64,000 bases of DNA from Sphingobacterium tabacisoli (GCF_017908035.1 NZ_JAEQMU010000004.1:492313-556312), one strand, 5' to 3'. Numbered from the stretch's first letter, positions 17,304-27,449 are shown. Translations and numbers: made by a program. The notes: a model not told the origin generated them from the sequence alone.

Positions 17304-19115
17304 CTACTCCCTAGGCATTTCAAAATAAGACCGTAGGGCTTTGAGTTGCTTCGCATTGAGCACCTGTCCCAAATTATCATCCGACTCTTCTCTAATCCGC
17401 TTCACAGACTTAAAGGTCTTTAAGAGCCTTTCAACCGTAGTCTTTCCAATACCTGGTATATTTTCCAATTCAGAAACAAAGGTCTTGCGGCTGCGTTGGT
17501 TCCTATGAAACGTAATTCCAAAGCGATGCGCTTCGTCGCGCAAATGCTGTATCACCCTAAGAGTTTCAGACTTTTTGTCCAAATAAAGGGGATACTGATC
17601 TCCCGGGTAATAAAGCTCCTCCAATCGTTTTGCAATCCCAATAACCGTAAGTTGCTTTTCTATCCCCAAAAGTCTTAAACTCTTTAACGCTGCCCCCAAT
17701 TGTCCTTTCCCTCCATCTATAATGATCAGTTGAGGTAATTCCTGTTGTTCGTCCAACAATCGTCTATAACGTCGGAAAACAGCTTCCTCCATCGTCGCAA
17801 AATCATTAGGCCCCTCAACAGTCTTTACATTAAAATGCCTATAATCTTTTTTGGATGGTTTGCCATCTTTAAACACGACAATAGCAGATACCGGAAAATT
17901 ACCTTGAATATTGGAGTTATCAAAACATTCGATATGTCGTGGCAACACATTCATCCTTAAATCCTTTTGCATCTGGTTCAACAAACGTTCTGTTTTTACC
18001 TCTGGATTTAATTTCTCATACTGAAGCAATCGCTCTTTCTTAAAATAGGCCACATTCTTAAGAGATAAATCTAACAACTTCCGCTTATCACCTAATTTAG
18101 GCACCACAAAATTAACTTCGGCCGGCAGTCCTTCAATCTCTAATTCAAATGGCACAATAATCTCGCGCGAAACACTTCTATAGCGATTTCTAATCTCCGG
18201 AATTGCGATAGCCAAGAGCTCTTCGTCACTTTCATCGAGTCGTTTCTTCATTTCCAATGTTTGTGTTTGGATTACAACTCCATTCATTACTTTTAGGAAA
18301 TTGACAAAAGCGTAACCTTCATCCGAGGCAATGCTAAACACATCAACATTAGTAATAGACGAACTGACCACAGTAGACTTACTCTGATAGTTATCTAGTT
18401 TATCTAGCTTCGTTTTCAAAAGATGTGCTTCTTCAAAATTCAACGCGGTGATAGCCTCAGCCAATTGCTCTTTCAGCCTAGAAGTAACCACACCGATCTT
18501 ACCGTTCAGAATATCTTTGATACTTTCTAAGTTTCGATCGTACTCTTCCTGTTTTTGGAGGCCTTCACATGGTCCTTTACAATTCCCGATCTGATATTCG
18601 AGACAGACTTTATACTTCCCTTTTGCTATGTTTTCCGGCGATAGATTCAACGAGCAAGTCCTTAATGGGAAAAGTTCGCGTATCGTATCCAGAACAATAT
18701 GCATCATTCCTACCGAAGCATACGGACCATAATACCGAGAACCATCCTTGACATAGTTACGCGTCCAGAACACACGAGGATAAGCCTCATTCTTGATCAC
18801 AATCCAAGGATAAGTCTTGTCGTCCTTGAGCATAACATTATACCTCGGCTTATTCTTTTTGATAAGATTGTTTTCAAGAAGCCATGCATCGATTTCCGTG
18901 TCTACAATGGTAAAAGCGATACGCTGTATTTTGCGGACTAGAACCTTCGTTTTTGAATTGAGCTGCCGTTCATTGACGAAATAGGACCCAACCCGATTCC
19001 GCAGATCCTTAGCTTTACCAACATAAATCAGCACATCATCTTTATCGAAATATTGATATACCCCAGGTTTGTGCGGAATCCGCTTTAATTCTGCTTTATA
19101 GTCAAATGAACCCAT
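17304..19115 (-). CDS. uvrC: Excinuclease ABC subunit C
   Basis: A 603-residue nuclease that makes both incisions in nucleotide excision repair after UvrA and UvrB have located damage. The N-terminal GIY-YIG domain is at about 15-95 (GVYQYFDKDDVLIYVGKAKDLRNR), the UVR domain for UvrB contact at about 200-240 (ALNFEEAHLLKTKLD), the RNase H-like C-terminal nuclease around CFDNSNIQG and IIDGGKGQL, and the final helix-hairpin-helix pair near IPGIGKTTVERLL. Architecture and length are normal for UvrC. It shares only the GIY-YIG fold with the small ORFs at 14844-15805, which lack all other domains. Confidence 0.96.
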   Translation of the reverse strand: MGSFDYKAELKRIPHKPGVYQYFDKDDVLIYVGKAKDLRNRVGSYFVNERQLNSKTKVLVRKIQRIAFTIVDTEIDAWLLENNLIKKNKPRYNVMLKDDKTYPWIVIKNEAYPRVFWTRNYVKDGSRYYGPYASVGMMHIVLDTIRELFPLRTCSLNLSPENIAKGKYKVCLEYQIGNCKGPCEGLQKQEEYDRNLESIKDILNGKIGVVTSRLKEQLAEAITALNFEEAHLLKTKLDKLDNYQSKSTVVSSSITNVDVFSIASDEGYAFVNFLKVMNGVVIQTQTLEMKKRLDESDEELLAIAIPEIRNRYRSVSREIIVPFELEIEGLPAEVNFVVPKLGDKRKLLDLSLKNVAYFKKERLLQYEKLNPEVKTERLLNQMQKDLRMNVLPRHIECFDNSNIQGNFPVSAIVVFKDGKPSKKDYRHFNVKTVEGPNDFATMEEAVFRRYRRLLDEQQELPQLIIIDGGKGQLGAALKSLRLLGIEKQLTVIGIAKRLEELYYPGDQYPLYLDKKSETLRVIQHLRDEAHRFGITFHRNQRSRKTFVSELENIPGIGKTTVERLLKTFKSVKRIREESDDNLGQVLNAKQLKALRSYFEMPRE

Positions 19116-19182
19116 TACTTTTTCAACCTCTATCTTTTTTATCGTAGGACAATCCTAAGACTAGAACAACACCAAACAAAAA

Positions 19183-19215
19183 GCTCACCGAAAGAGTATT
19201 TTTCCTGCGGTGAGC
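19183..19215 (-). terminator. Intrinsic terminator after the class A PBP gene
   Basis: Arms GCTCACCG (19183-19190) and CGGTGAGC (19208-19215) pair; on the minus strand the stem is followed by TTTTTGTTTGG. It lies about 38 bp past the stop. Confidence 0.7.
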
Positions 19216-19252
19216 ATCTTATACTGTTGTGACCGCAAAGATCACATCTAAT

Positions 19253-21499
19253 TTAAAAACCTAACCGATCGTCTTGCAGTTCAGGCTCCGAAGAATAACC
19301 TTCATACTTCGAATACTCCGAACAATCCATAACACGTGTCATCCCCTCTGGAGGTTTTGGAAAATCAGTCTTTGTATAATTTAAAGATTTATCACTATAT
19401 ACCTTCTTCATAAATAAACCGAATACAGGTAGCGCGGCGGCGGCTCCTTGCCCATATTGCATACTACTGAAACTAATCTTCGGATCTTCAGCTCCGGTCC
19501 ATACCCCCGCAACTAATTGTGGCGTAAAACCGATAAACCAAGCATCAGCGTTACCGTTTGTAGTACCTGTCTTACCCCCCATAGGAATAGTCAACCCTCC
19601 ATAGTCCGCTCTACGAACACGGGAACCTGTACCCCCATCAACAACACCTCTCAACATATCAACCATGATGTAGGCAGATTCGCTGTTCAGTACTTTGAGG
19701 ACTTTTGGCGTACGCTCATAGATAGGCGTACCATTTTTATCTTCTATGCGTAGAATCATCGTTGGTTCGATCCACGTACCATGATTGACAAAAGCAGAAT
19801 AAGCACCGACCATATCATACACCGAAGCTTCGTATGCCCCCAAAGCGATAGAAGGATAATTAGGCACATCTGAAGTCACTCCCATCTTACGGGTTAAATC
19901 AGCCACACTAGAGGCTCCGACTTCATTTATCACAAAAGCTGTAGCAAAGTTTTGGGAATACTTAATCGCATTCTTTAATGTAATAGGATCCCCCCCTTGC
20001 ACAGTCCCACGAGGAGTCCAGTTACCATAGGTCTGCTGATGGTTAGGAACCGTATAACAAGGAGAATAACCATTATCTATCGCTACGGCATAGGTGAAAG
20101 GTTTGGCCGTTGATCCGACCTGTCTCGTCCCCATCTTCACGTGATCATATTTATAATGTTCAAAATTAACACCTCCGACCCAGGCCTTAATATGTCCAGT
20201 CGTTGGATCCATCGCCATCATTGAATTGCGGAGTATCAATTTATTGTATTTGATCGAATCCATAGGCGTCATGACGGTATCTATAGATCCACGCCAAGTG
20301 AATATACTCATAGACACCTTCGTATTAAATGCCTTTTTGATTTCTTCTGCCGAAGCACCATTTTCTTTTAACTCCCGATAACGATCAGAGCGTCTCATAC
20401 CGGTCTCAAGTAATTTTGCTCTTTCGCCTGAAAACGCATCTCTACTACGCCATTGTTTATCGAATTCACGTTGCAGTTTTTGCATCCACTCCTTTTGCGC
20501 CTGCTCCGCATACTCCTGCATTTTATAATTTAATGGAGTATAAATACGTAAACCATCCCGATCTAAATCGTAAGGAGTACCGTCGGCTTTTGTAATAGAG
20601 AGTCGTTGTAGTTCCTTTTTGATCTCATCCTTTAATACCGATCTAAAGTATGGTGCTAATCCTTCTCCATAGCTAGAGATATTTATATCCAAACCTAAAG
20701 GTTTATTTTTAGCATCAGCAAGCTCTGCATCTGTCAGAAAATTCTCCGCATGCATATTAATCAGAACCTGATTACGACGGGTCAACGCTTTATCCGCAGC
20801 TCTTATAGGCGAATACATAGTAGGTCCTTTCAGCATACCCACTAACAACGCAGCTTGTTCCGCTGTCAGCTTATCAGGGGTTGTATTAAAAAACGTACGA
20901 GCACCGGATTTAATACCAAATGTATTTTTATACCCAAAATCCACAGTATTAAAGTACATCATAATAATTTCCTCTTTGGTATAATTCCGTTCTAAGCGTA
21001 CAGATGTTATCCACTCCTGAAACTTCTGCATAACACGTTTGATCGTACTACGCTCACGTCTTTCAGAAAAAAGATTCAGTGCTAATTGTTGGGTTATTGT
21101 ACTACCTCCTTGCTTGTCCCGCAAAACGACTGTATGAAAAATAGTCGTTAATGTTCTAAAATAATCGATACCTGAGTGGTCATAAAATCGCTTATCTTCT
21201 GTAGACACTAGCGCATGTACCAAGTGCGGAGACAACTCACTATATTTTACATTTGATCTGTTCTGAAGATAGTAGGTCCCCAGCACGCGATTGTCGTCTG
21301 TTAGAATTTCTGAGGCTAGATTACTGCGAGGATTCTCCAGATCCTCAAACGAAGGCAGCTTTCCAAACAATCCAACACGCACACCGACTAAAAACAAACA
21401 TACTAGAGCTATTGCCCCTATTAAAATCTGCCAAAATGTACGCGTATATTTACTTATTTCTTCCGGTGTTAGTTTAATGTTCTTCGATTCTCTCTTCAT
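19253..21499 (-). CDS. Class A penicillin-binding protein (PBP1A-type, bifunctional)
   Basis: A 748-residue inner-membrane enzyme that both polymerises and cross-links peptidoglycan. One membrane segment is at about 22-45. The GT51 domain has catalytic Glu101 in STEDKRFYDH and GGSTITQQLALN at 131-142. The transpeptidase domain has the SxxK motif S463-T-A-K466, the SxN motif SQN at 515-517 and KTGT at 643-646. The start ATG is 16 bp downstream of the porW stop on the same strand, so porW and this gene are almost certainly co-transcribed, linking a secretion lipoprotein with wall synthesis. A terminator follows. Confidence 0.95.
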   Translation of the reverse strand: MKRESKNIKLTPEEISKYTRTFWQILIGAIALVCLFLVGVRVGLFGKLPSFEDLENPRSNLASEILTDDNRVLGTYYLQNRSNVKYSELSPHLVHALVSTEDKRFYDHSGIDYFRTLTTIFHTVVLRDKQGGSTITQQLALNLFSERRERSTIKRVMQKFQEWITSVRLERNYTKEEIIMMYFNTVDFGYKNTFGIKSGARTFFNTTPDKLTAEQAALLVGMLKGPTMYSPIRAADKALTRRNQVLINMHAENFLTDAELADAKNKPLGLDINISSYGEGLAPYFRSVLKDEIKKELQRLSITKADGTPYDLDRDGLRIYTPLNYKMQEYAEQAQKEWMQKLQREFDKQWRSRDAFSGERAKLLETGMRRSDRYRELKENGASAEEIKKAFNTKVSMSIFTWRGSIDTVMTPMDSIKYNKLILRNSMMAMDPTTGHIKAWVGGVNFEHYKYDHVKMGTRQVGSTAKPFTYAVAIDNGYSPCYTVPNHQQTYGNWTPRGTVQGGDPITLKNAIKYSQNFATAFVINEVGASSVADLTRKMGVTSDVPNYPSIALGAYEASVYDMVGAYSAFVNHGTWIEPTMILRIEDKNGTPIYERTPKVLKVLNSESAYIMVDMLRGVVDGGTGSRVRRADYGGLTIPMGGKTGTTNGNADAWFIGFTPQLVAGVWTGAEDPKISFSSMQYGQGAAAALPVFGLFMKKVYSDKSLNYTKTDFPKPPEGMTRVMDCSEYSKYEGYSSEPELQDDRLGF

Positions 21500-21515
21500 C
21501 GTATAAAAATATCCG

Positions 21516-24500
21516 CTATTGTTCTATGTAATTCTGATGGTATTTCTTTATCTCTACACCATCTGTCAGCGCCGGGATAGATTGCTTTGTAATCACAAAA
21601 GTATTATAAATTTCTCCTGGTACTTTCATTATTTCAGGCATTAATGGCAACAGCCTTGACTCATATAATTTTACTTCTTCAAAAGTCTTAAATGGCCCTA
21701 CAAAAATCAATTGGTTTTCTCCATTAATGACCGCTAGTTGATGGTTAATAGATAAATTACTATACCGTGTACGGTTAAACTGCCCTAAACCATAACGACT
21801 TGGTGCCATATTTACCTTAGGATCGAGGATGTTTATTGTAAAATAATACTCCGCCGTATCTGGAAACAACTTCTTATCCCTATAATCATTTGGACCAAAG
21901 TCTATTTTTGAATCTAATAGCTTTACGTCTTTACCAACTATTGTCACATCTGTATTTACTTTGCCATTAGCAGCAAGTTTATCTGTTCCTTTGACATCCA
22001 CTAGAGACACCTCTTTCTTTTCCTCTTCCTTGACCTTCTCTTCTATCTTAGCTACTGCCACTTCCTTCTTAGGCTCCTCTTTCACCTTCTCCTCTACCTT
22101 AGCCACTACCACTTCCTTCTTAGGCTCCTCTTTCACCTTCTCTTCTACCTTAGCCACTACCACTTCCTTCTTAGGCTCTTCTTTCACTTTCTCCTCCACC
22201 TTGACTACTACAGCTTCCTTCTTCGGCTCCTCCTTCACCTTCTCTTCTACTTTAGCTACCACCTCTTTCTTAGGTTCTTCTTTTATTTTCGGTATTTCCC
22301 TAACAATTGCCGTACCAGTTCTATAATCCCCGTAGATACCAAGGCCAGGCCAAGCAGTCATATCTGGTTCATCGAGAAAAGCAATGCGGGATTTATCCAT
22401 ATCCTGAAGTGCATTGACGCGATTTATGAAATATTGAGGATTCTCTTCTATAAATGCTAAATTTTCCTTTGCCAGTGGTACGACCAGACTATCTGACGGA
22501 TAACGTTCCGTAATACTTTGTAAAGCAGCGGTAAAATCTTCAACACGGCCAACACGACCAACAGCAAGCGCCCTTAAATATTCCACTTGCGCAACTAAAG
22601 CTGTATTTTCAAAACGTTCTTTTAGGTCGATATCAGCCTCTCTAATTACGGCAGCATGGTCTCCGCTTGCGTACAGCGTAAATAGTTTTTCGAAGACGCG
22701 GTCGAGAATATTTTTATCCCTTTTTATCTTATCCATGTAAGAAGGGTCCTTAGCCACTTTTGCATGCACACTATTCGGGAATAATGTTACAAGCCTGTTA
22801 AGGTAATCTTGTGATTTTACCTTATCAATACCGTCATACATTCGATACAATGAATAATATATCTCTGCAGCGGCTTCAGTATTTGGATATCTCCTTAAGA
22901 ACTCCTCATATACCTTAATCGCATCTCTGTTATCCTGCGTATAATCCCTATAGATATTACCTATCACGATAAGTTTATCGTGTACAATTTTATGGCTTGC
23001 TTCAAAAGCTTCCTGACTTGTAGGAACTTCCTTTGTATAGCGAGCTTTTGCCGTTGCAACAAAAAGCTCTTCATCCAGTTCCTGTTTATCTCCGACACTA
23101 TCCAGTGCGACAACGACCGCCTGTTTAACCGGCAAGTTTCCCGAATTATCACTATCATAGCGCCAATTATCCTTGAGCTGCCTATTTCCCCATTTACGCT
23201 TGAAGGCACTTTGCCCAACCAGTAGCTCATCGGGATTATTAAAATAAAAGGCACGATCTGTAGCTCCAGAAAAATCCATAGACTGTCCCTGTCCATACGC
23301 GGCATAAGCTGTATTGGTAACAGACATACCAGTAGATTTTTTCTTGGTTTTCTTTGCTAGTTTTTCCTGCTTTTCAATTTCTTTCTTCTTTAATTGCAAC
23401 TGATCTTGTGCATATACCTCCAAAACAGCCTCACGCGCAGTATCACTCAGAGCAGCCAATTGAAGCAAGGTGTCCTGCCATGAAACCTCCTGATATAACT
23501 GGGTGATTTCATCCATATACCCCAGTTTCCGGCGCACCTTGTTTACATCAGTATAATCTGCAGGCAACACCATAGCTACCGAATCAAAGTAATTCTGCGC
23601 TTTAAAATAATATTGATTATTGAAATAATGCTCTGCCAACCTCAGATAGGTTTCTGTTGACTGATACTCATTACGCTTCGGTTGGACCAATGACCGTTCA
23701 AAATACGCTAGGGCTTCTTTCGTATCTCCTGATTCGTAATAAATATCCCCAATTTGGTAAAGAATCTGGTCCTGATAACCATCATTTTTCCCTTCTTTGA
23801 GCATCTTTTTCAAGGGCTTGATACGCTCTTCAACATTTCCTCCTTTATCCCCTTCTAAAAATGCAGCCTGCAGACTGGCCTCAAACGCCATATCAAAAGG
23901 AACGTTACTTTTTGAAATCTTCTCGAAATAGAGATATGCCTTCTCTTTTTTACCGTTATCCATATACAGCTGCGCTAACAAAAACGTCCAGCGTCTTTTG
24001 TCAATCAAGCTCGCACTGGACTCCAGCGCATATTCCAAATAAGGGATTGCAGCTAACTCTTCTCCTATCCGCACCTGGTAATTTGCGGCAGCGGCATTCA
24101 CAAAAGCACGTGTACTTTTTTCTTCATCCAATGTAACGAACGAAGAATCCACCGCCAGTTTAGCGGCTTCATTCTTACCAATCTGTAAGAGTGCTCTCGA
24201 TTTCCAGGCGTAGGCAAGAGGCAAGTATTCTTTCTGCTCTTCGACCGCCGACCGAAGCAAATGATTAAAAAACTCTATTGAAGTATGGTATGCTCCTTTA
24301 TAGTAATTTGCCTTTCCGATTAAAAGGTAAGCCTCATTGACGTATTTACTCTCCTGTTTATTATTGACAATCTTATAAGCCTTTTGAATGAGCGAATCCA
24401 TTAACTTGTGGGCTTCACCATCACCCTGAGGTTCATCAAACACAGTCTGACGTACTTGGTAATTCTTTTTAGCGCTATGAAAAATATTCTCCCGCTCCTC

Positions 24501-24719
24501 GTCTAGCATGAGGTTTGAGTTATAAAGGATGTTATATCTCGTAGTGAAATTCTGCCGAAAATTATACTCTTTATCTTCCTTAACACCATTAACCCTGTCA
24601 AAGGATCTGTTTTTGTTTTTAGCACTCTTACACGATGCCAAAAAGACAAAAAGGAATACCAACAGGGTAGCTCCTAACAGTATATAACGTAAGGCAGATT
24701 TTGAAATTAAAACTAACAT
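21516..24719 (-). CDS. porW: TPR lipoprotein of the type IX secretion system (PorW/SprE)
   Basis: A 1067-residue lipoprotein. The lipobox FLASC puts the lipidated cysteine at residue 30, followed by the KSAKNKNRSFDR stretch common in this family. Most of the protein is tetratricopeptide repeats, for example AYLLIGKANYYKGAYHTSIEFFNHLL and YQIGDIYYESGDTKEALAYFERS. Residues about 810-902 form a highly charged linker of five 17-residue repeats, then a C-terminal domain follows that ends at the stop. PorW/SprE is needed for type IX secretion in gliding Bacteroidota. The name rests on length, lipobox and TPR layout; a general TPR lipoprotein is the alternative. The class A PBP gene follows at 16 bp. 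Confidence 0.8.
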   Translation of the reverse strand: MLVLISKSALRYILLGATLLVFLFVFLASCKSAKNKNRSFDRVNGVKEDKEYNFRQNFTTRYNILYNSNLMLDEERENIFHSAKKNYQVRQTVFDEPQGDGEAHKLMDSLIQKAYKIVNNKQESKYVNEAYLLIGKANYYKGAYHTSIEFFNHLLRSAVEEQKEYLPLAYAWKSRALLQIGKNEAAKLAVDSSFVTLDEEKSTRAFVNAAAANYQVRIGEELAAIPYLEYALESSASLIDKRRWTFLLAQLYMDNGKKEKAYLYFEKISKSNVPFDMAFEASLQAAFLEGDKGGNVEERIKPLKKMLKEGKNDGYQDQILYQIGDIYYESGDTKEALAYFERSLVQPKRNEYQSTETYLRLAEHYFNNQYYFKAQNYFDSVAMVLPADYTDVNKVRRKLGYMDEITQLYQEVSWQDTLLQLAALSDTAREAVLEVYAQDQLQLKKKEIEKQEKLAKKTKKKSTGMSVTNTAYAAYGQGQSMDFSGATDRAFYFNNPDELLVGQSAFKRKWGNRQLKDNWRYDSDNSGNLPVKQAVVVALDSVGDKQELDEELFVATAKARYTKEVPTSQEAFEASHKIVHDKLIVIGNIYRDYTQDNRDAIKVYEEFLRRYPNTEAAAEIYYSLYRMYDGIDKVKSQDYLNRLVTLFPNSVHAKVAKDPSYMDKIKRDKNILDRVFEKLFTLYASGDHAAVIREADIDLKERFENTALVAQVEYLRALAVGRVGRVEDFTAALQSITERYPSDSLVVPLAKENLAFIEENPQYFINRVNALQDMDKSRIAFLDEPDMTAWPGLGIYGDYRTGTAIVREIPKIKEEPKKEVVAKVEEKVKEEPKKEAVVVKVEEKVKEEPKKEVVVAKVEEKVKEEPKKEVVVAKVEEKVKEEPKKEVAVAKIEEKVKEEEKKEVSLVDVKGTDKLAANGKVNTDVTIVGKDVKLLDSKIDFGPNDYRDKKLFPDTAEYYFTINILDPKVNMAPSRYGLGQFNRTRYSNLSINHQLAVINGENQLIFVGPFKTFEEVKLYESRLLPLMPEIMKVPGEIYNTFVITKQSIPALTDGVEIKKYHQNYIEQ
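22015..22290 (-). repeat. 51-bp tandem repeats inside porW (17-residue KE-rich units)
   Basis: About five in-frame copies of a 51-bp unit encode KVEEKVKEEPKKEVVVA with small changes, ending in a diverged copy with KIEEKVKEEEKKEV. The product is a lysine/glutamate-rich, probably extended or helical linker between the TPR region and the C-terminal domain. Confidence 0.85.
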
Positions 24720-24868
24720 TCTATAAACCTATATATAAAGGTAATCGGATTCAAACACTTCGCCCCCAAACACTACAAAAGTATTAATTATTACAGCATA
24801 ATCGCAGTTAAAAAACACTAAATTTAAGGATTTTCACACCCTTAGAACATCCAACCATTAAATCACAC

Positions 24869-25348
24869 CTATCCTTTCTGTATTAAACAGACCGCATAAG
24901 CTACAACTCCCTCTTCTCTCCCTATAAATCCCATGGTTTCGTTGGTTGTTGCCTTTATCGAAATATCGTCCACTTCTACCCCTGCTGCTTCAGCTATTTT
25001 TTCCTTCATTGCTACTATATAAGGCTTTATTTTAGGTGCTTCAAGACAAAGCATAGCGTCGATATTCCCTAACGTCCAGCCCTTTTCCCGAACAAGACGC
25101 ACACATTCGGTAAGTAAAACCAAACTACTGATCCCTCTCCATCGTTCATCCGTATTTGGAAAATGATAACCGATATCCTCCAAATTTGCGGCACCAAGAA
25201 TCGCATCACAAATAGCATGCACCAACACGTCTGCATCCGAGTGACCAAATGCTCCAGCGTGGTGATCCAACAACACTCCTCCGATAATAAATGGATGTCC
25301 CTCTTTGATCTGATGAACATCAAATCCAAATCCTACTTTGATTTTCAT
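24869..25348 (-). CDS. ispF: 2-C-methyl-D-erythritol 2,4-cyclodiphosphate synthase
   Basis: A 159-residue enzyme of the non-mevalonate isoprenoid pathway that cyclises CDP-methylerythritol 2-phosphate with loss of CMP. The metal ligands Asp10, His12 (FDVHQ) and His44 (DADVLVHAICDAILGA) are all present, and the C-terminal substrate loop IKATTNETMGFIGREEGV is intact. Length is normal for the trimeric IspF. The gene is on the same strand as porW with a gap of about 150 bp and is divergent from gldJ. Confidence 0.96.
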   Translation of the reverse strand: MKIKVGFGFDVHQIKEGHPFIIGGVLLDHHAGAFGHSDADVLVHAICDAILGAANLEDIGYHFPNTDERWRGISSLVLLTECVRLVREKGWTLGNIDAMLCLEAPKIKPYIVAMKEKIAEAAGVEVDDISIKATTNETMGFIGREEGVVAYAVCLIQKG

Positions 25349-25636
25349 ATGTATATAATTACTTCATGATCCACCAACTGGTGAACCGGTTTGTCTTCCC
25401 AATAGCGGTCAGCGTTTGATAGCGACCAACTATTCCTTAAAAAACGTCTAAATTACTACATATTTCGGACAAAGCCCAATACTAGAACAGCGGTAAAAAC
25501 GCAAAGATTAGGACAATTAAATTTTCTTAACGACGCTATCTTATAATAGTAGATGATTTTATATCGTAAAGCATACCATATCTCTTAAATTATTTATATT
25601 TTTGGGAGTTAATTAAATGGACAATTGATTATTCAT

Positions 25637-27142
25637 ATGAACTATTTGAGATTTGTCATTACATCCGCGGTCTTAATTACCGCATCGTCACTGCTGATGA
25701 CCTCCTGCAAAAGCAAAAGCCGACGTGGAGACGTATCCGCGAAGACGGGCGTACGATATAACGACCCTTACAATGGAGGCCTTCAAATCAACCGTAAGAT
25801 TAAAGAGAGTCCCGGACCAGGCCTTGTCGGAATCGAAGGAGGTACTTTTGTTATGGGCGGGAGTTTGAATGAAGATTTAGCTTTTTCACATGACAATCTA
25901 AGAAGACGAGTTACCGTCGCTTCTTTCTACATTGACGAGACAGAAGTGTCCAATGCCGATTGGTTAGAATACTTACACTGGATTGCGCAGAACTATCCGC
26001 AAGACGGCAAACTGTACTATGATGCATTGCCAGACTCGTTGGTATGGAGAAATCCCCTATCCTATAACGAACCCTATGTAAACTTCTACTTACGCCACCC
26101 TTCTTTTCAAGACTACCCTGTCGTGGGTGTCTCTTGGGAGCAGGCCAATGCGTACTGTCAATGGCGTACAGACCGTGTAAACGAACATATTCTCCGCCAA
26201 CGCGGTATATTAACAGATTACAAAACATTAAACGAGCAACAGCAACAAGCTGGACAGGCTTTCAACACCGAAATCTACCTAAACGGCCAATTACAGGGCG
26301 AGGGAATAGATGGTAAGAATATGCCTAAGGACAATAAAATAGGTGCACAAAAAGATGCTAGACGTACTGTCCGCATGGAAGATGGTATTTTAAAGCAACC
26401 CTACAGACTTCCAACAGAAGCAGAATGGGAGTACGCTGCACTAGGCCTTATTGGCAACACCTACGATGGTAATATCGAAACTAGCAAAGCCTATCCTTGG
26501 AATGGCTTAGGTGTACGTGATGGTAGCCGAAAAAACCAGGGTAGAATGATGGCCAACTTCAAGATTACTGGTGGTAATAATATGGGAGTAGCCGGAGATC
26601 TAAATGATGGCGGAGACATAACTGTACCTGTAACAAGCTACAAGCCAAACGATTTCGGCCTATATAACATGGCAGGAAATGTCAACGAATGGGTGAGTGA
26701 TGTATATCGTCAGCTTTCATTTGAAGATTTTGAGGACTTCAATCCTTTCCGTGGTCATGTATTCATGGACAATCAATACGAAAACGCAGAGACTAGAACA
26801 CTAGCAAAAGACAAATATGGCCGACCGATTAAAGTCCCGGCCAAAGCCCCTAGAAAACAAACCTGGGAAGAGCTACAAGCAGCTAAATCCGGTGATCCTA
26901 ACAGTACCACTTATGACTATGATGTAAGAGGTTTTAAAGATGAAGAACAACAGGCTCTTTATGGCAAAACCACGCTTGTCAATGATAAATCCCGGGTATT
27001 CAAAGGTGGGTCTTGGAATGACAGAGCCTATTGGTTAAATCCAGCAACCAGACGTTATATGCAGCAAAACGAGTCTAATGCTATGACCGGATTCCGCTGT
27101 GCAATGACCATGGTCGGAAACGTATTCGGCCCAGGAAAATAA
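25637..27142 (+). CDS. gldJ: Gliding motility / type IX secretion lipoprotein GldJ
   Basis: A 501-residue lipoprotein of the formylglycine-generating-enzyme (SUMF1) fold. The ATG at 25637 is preferred over a TTG 12 bp upstream. The lipobox LMTSC gives lipidated Cys24. The family marks are GPGLVGIEGGTFVMGG, VTVASFYIDETEVSNADWLEYLHW, VVGVSWEQANAYCQWR, LPTEAEWEYAA, NEWVSDVYR and the final KGGSWNDRAYWLNPATRRYMQQ. The opening TGVRYNDPYNGG and the long insertions point to GldJ rather than GldK. GldJ works with GldK, L, M and N in secretion and gliding. TATTTTTG at 25597-25604 is a candidate -7 element. A 20-bp terminator hairpin follows. Confidence 0.85.
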   Translation: MNYLRFVITSAVLITASSLLMTSCKSKSRRGDVSAKTGVRYNDPYNGGLQINRKIKESPGPGLVGIEGGTFVMGGSLNEDLAFSHDNLRRRVTVASFYIDETEVSNADWLEYLHWIAQNYPQDGKLYYDALPDSLVWRNPLSYNEPYVNFYLRHPSFQDYPVVGVSWEQANAYCQWRTDRVNEHILRQRGILTDYKTLNEQQQQAGQAFNTEIYLNGQLQGEGIDGKNMPKDNKIGAQKDARRTVRMEDGILKQPYRLPTEAEWEYAALGLIGNTYDGNIETSKAYPWNGLGVRDGSRKNQGRMMANFKITGGNNMGVAGDLNDGGDITVPVTSYKPNDFGLYNMAGNVNEWVSDVYRQLSFEDFEDFNPFRGHVFMDNQYENAETRTLAKDKYGRPIKVPAKAPRKQTWEELQAAKSGDPNSTTYDYDVRGFKDEEQQALYGKTTLVNDKSRVFKGGSWNDRAYWLNPATRRYMQQNESNAMTGFRCAMTMVGNVFGPGK

Positions 27143-27170
27143 GCGAAAGACCAATAACAACATTAACATC

Positions 27171-27213
27171 AAATAATAAGCCCCGAAGTACAGTACTTCG
27201 GGGCTTATTATTT
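27171..27213. terminator. Terminator after gldJ
   Basis: Perfect 20-bp arms at 27171-27190 and 27194-27213 with a 3-nt loop. The GC core CCCCGAAG is flanked by AT-rich pairs ending in TTATTATTT. Confidence 0.88.
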
Positions 27214-27449
27214 GACACAACTCTCCCCTCGGTCAACTTTAGCCTCTTCATTGGAACCACCTCGTAACAGGTTAAATATTAAAATAGCAATAGCATAGGG
27301 TTTACATAGCCTTTACATAGCCATAGCTTAGCCTTTGGCTATATTAAGGGTAGTTAAAGACCGTACTAACGGATACTTAATATATAGACTGGACCTACCT
27401 GTACACAAGCAGTAGACTCCAATGGGGATCAAAGATTAATGACATAAAA
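27214..27449. other. Gene-free stretch between the gldJ and pnp terminators
   Basis: I find no credible ORF or RNA gene. It holds an 11-bp direct repeat (TTTACATAGCC twice in a row, near 27300-27322) and a short inverted ATAGCC/GGCTAT pair just after it. No promoter is needed here because both flanking genes converge on it. Confidence 0.4.

Noticed and set aside
21961..22326. 121-residue plus-strand ORF
   Set aside because: It is the antisense of the 51-bp repeats in porW; the serine/threonine repeats are a mirror of the KE-rich codons.
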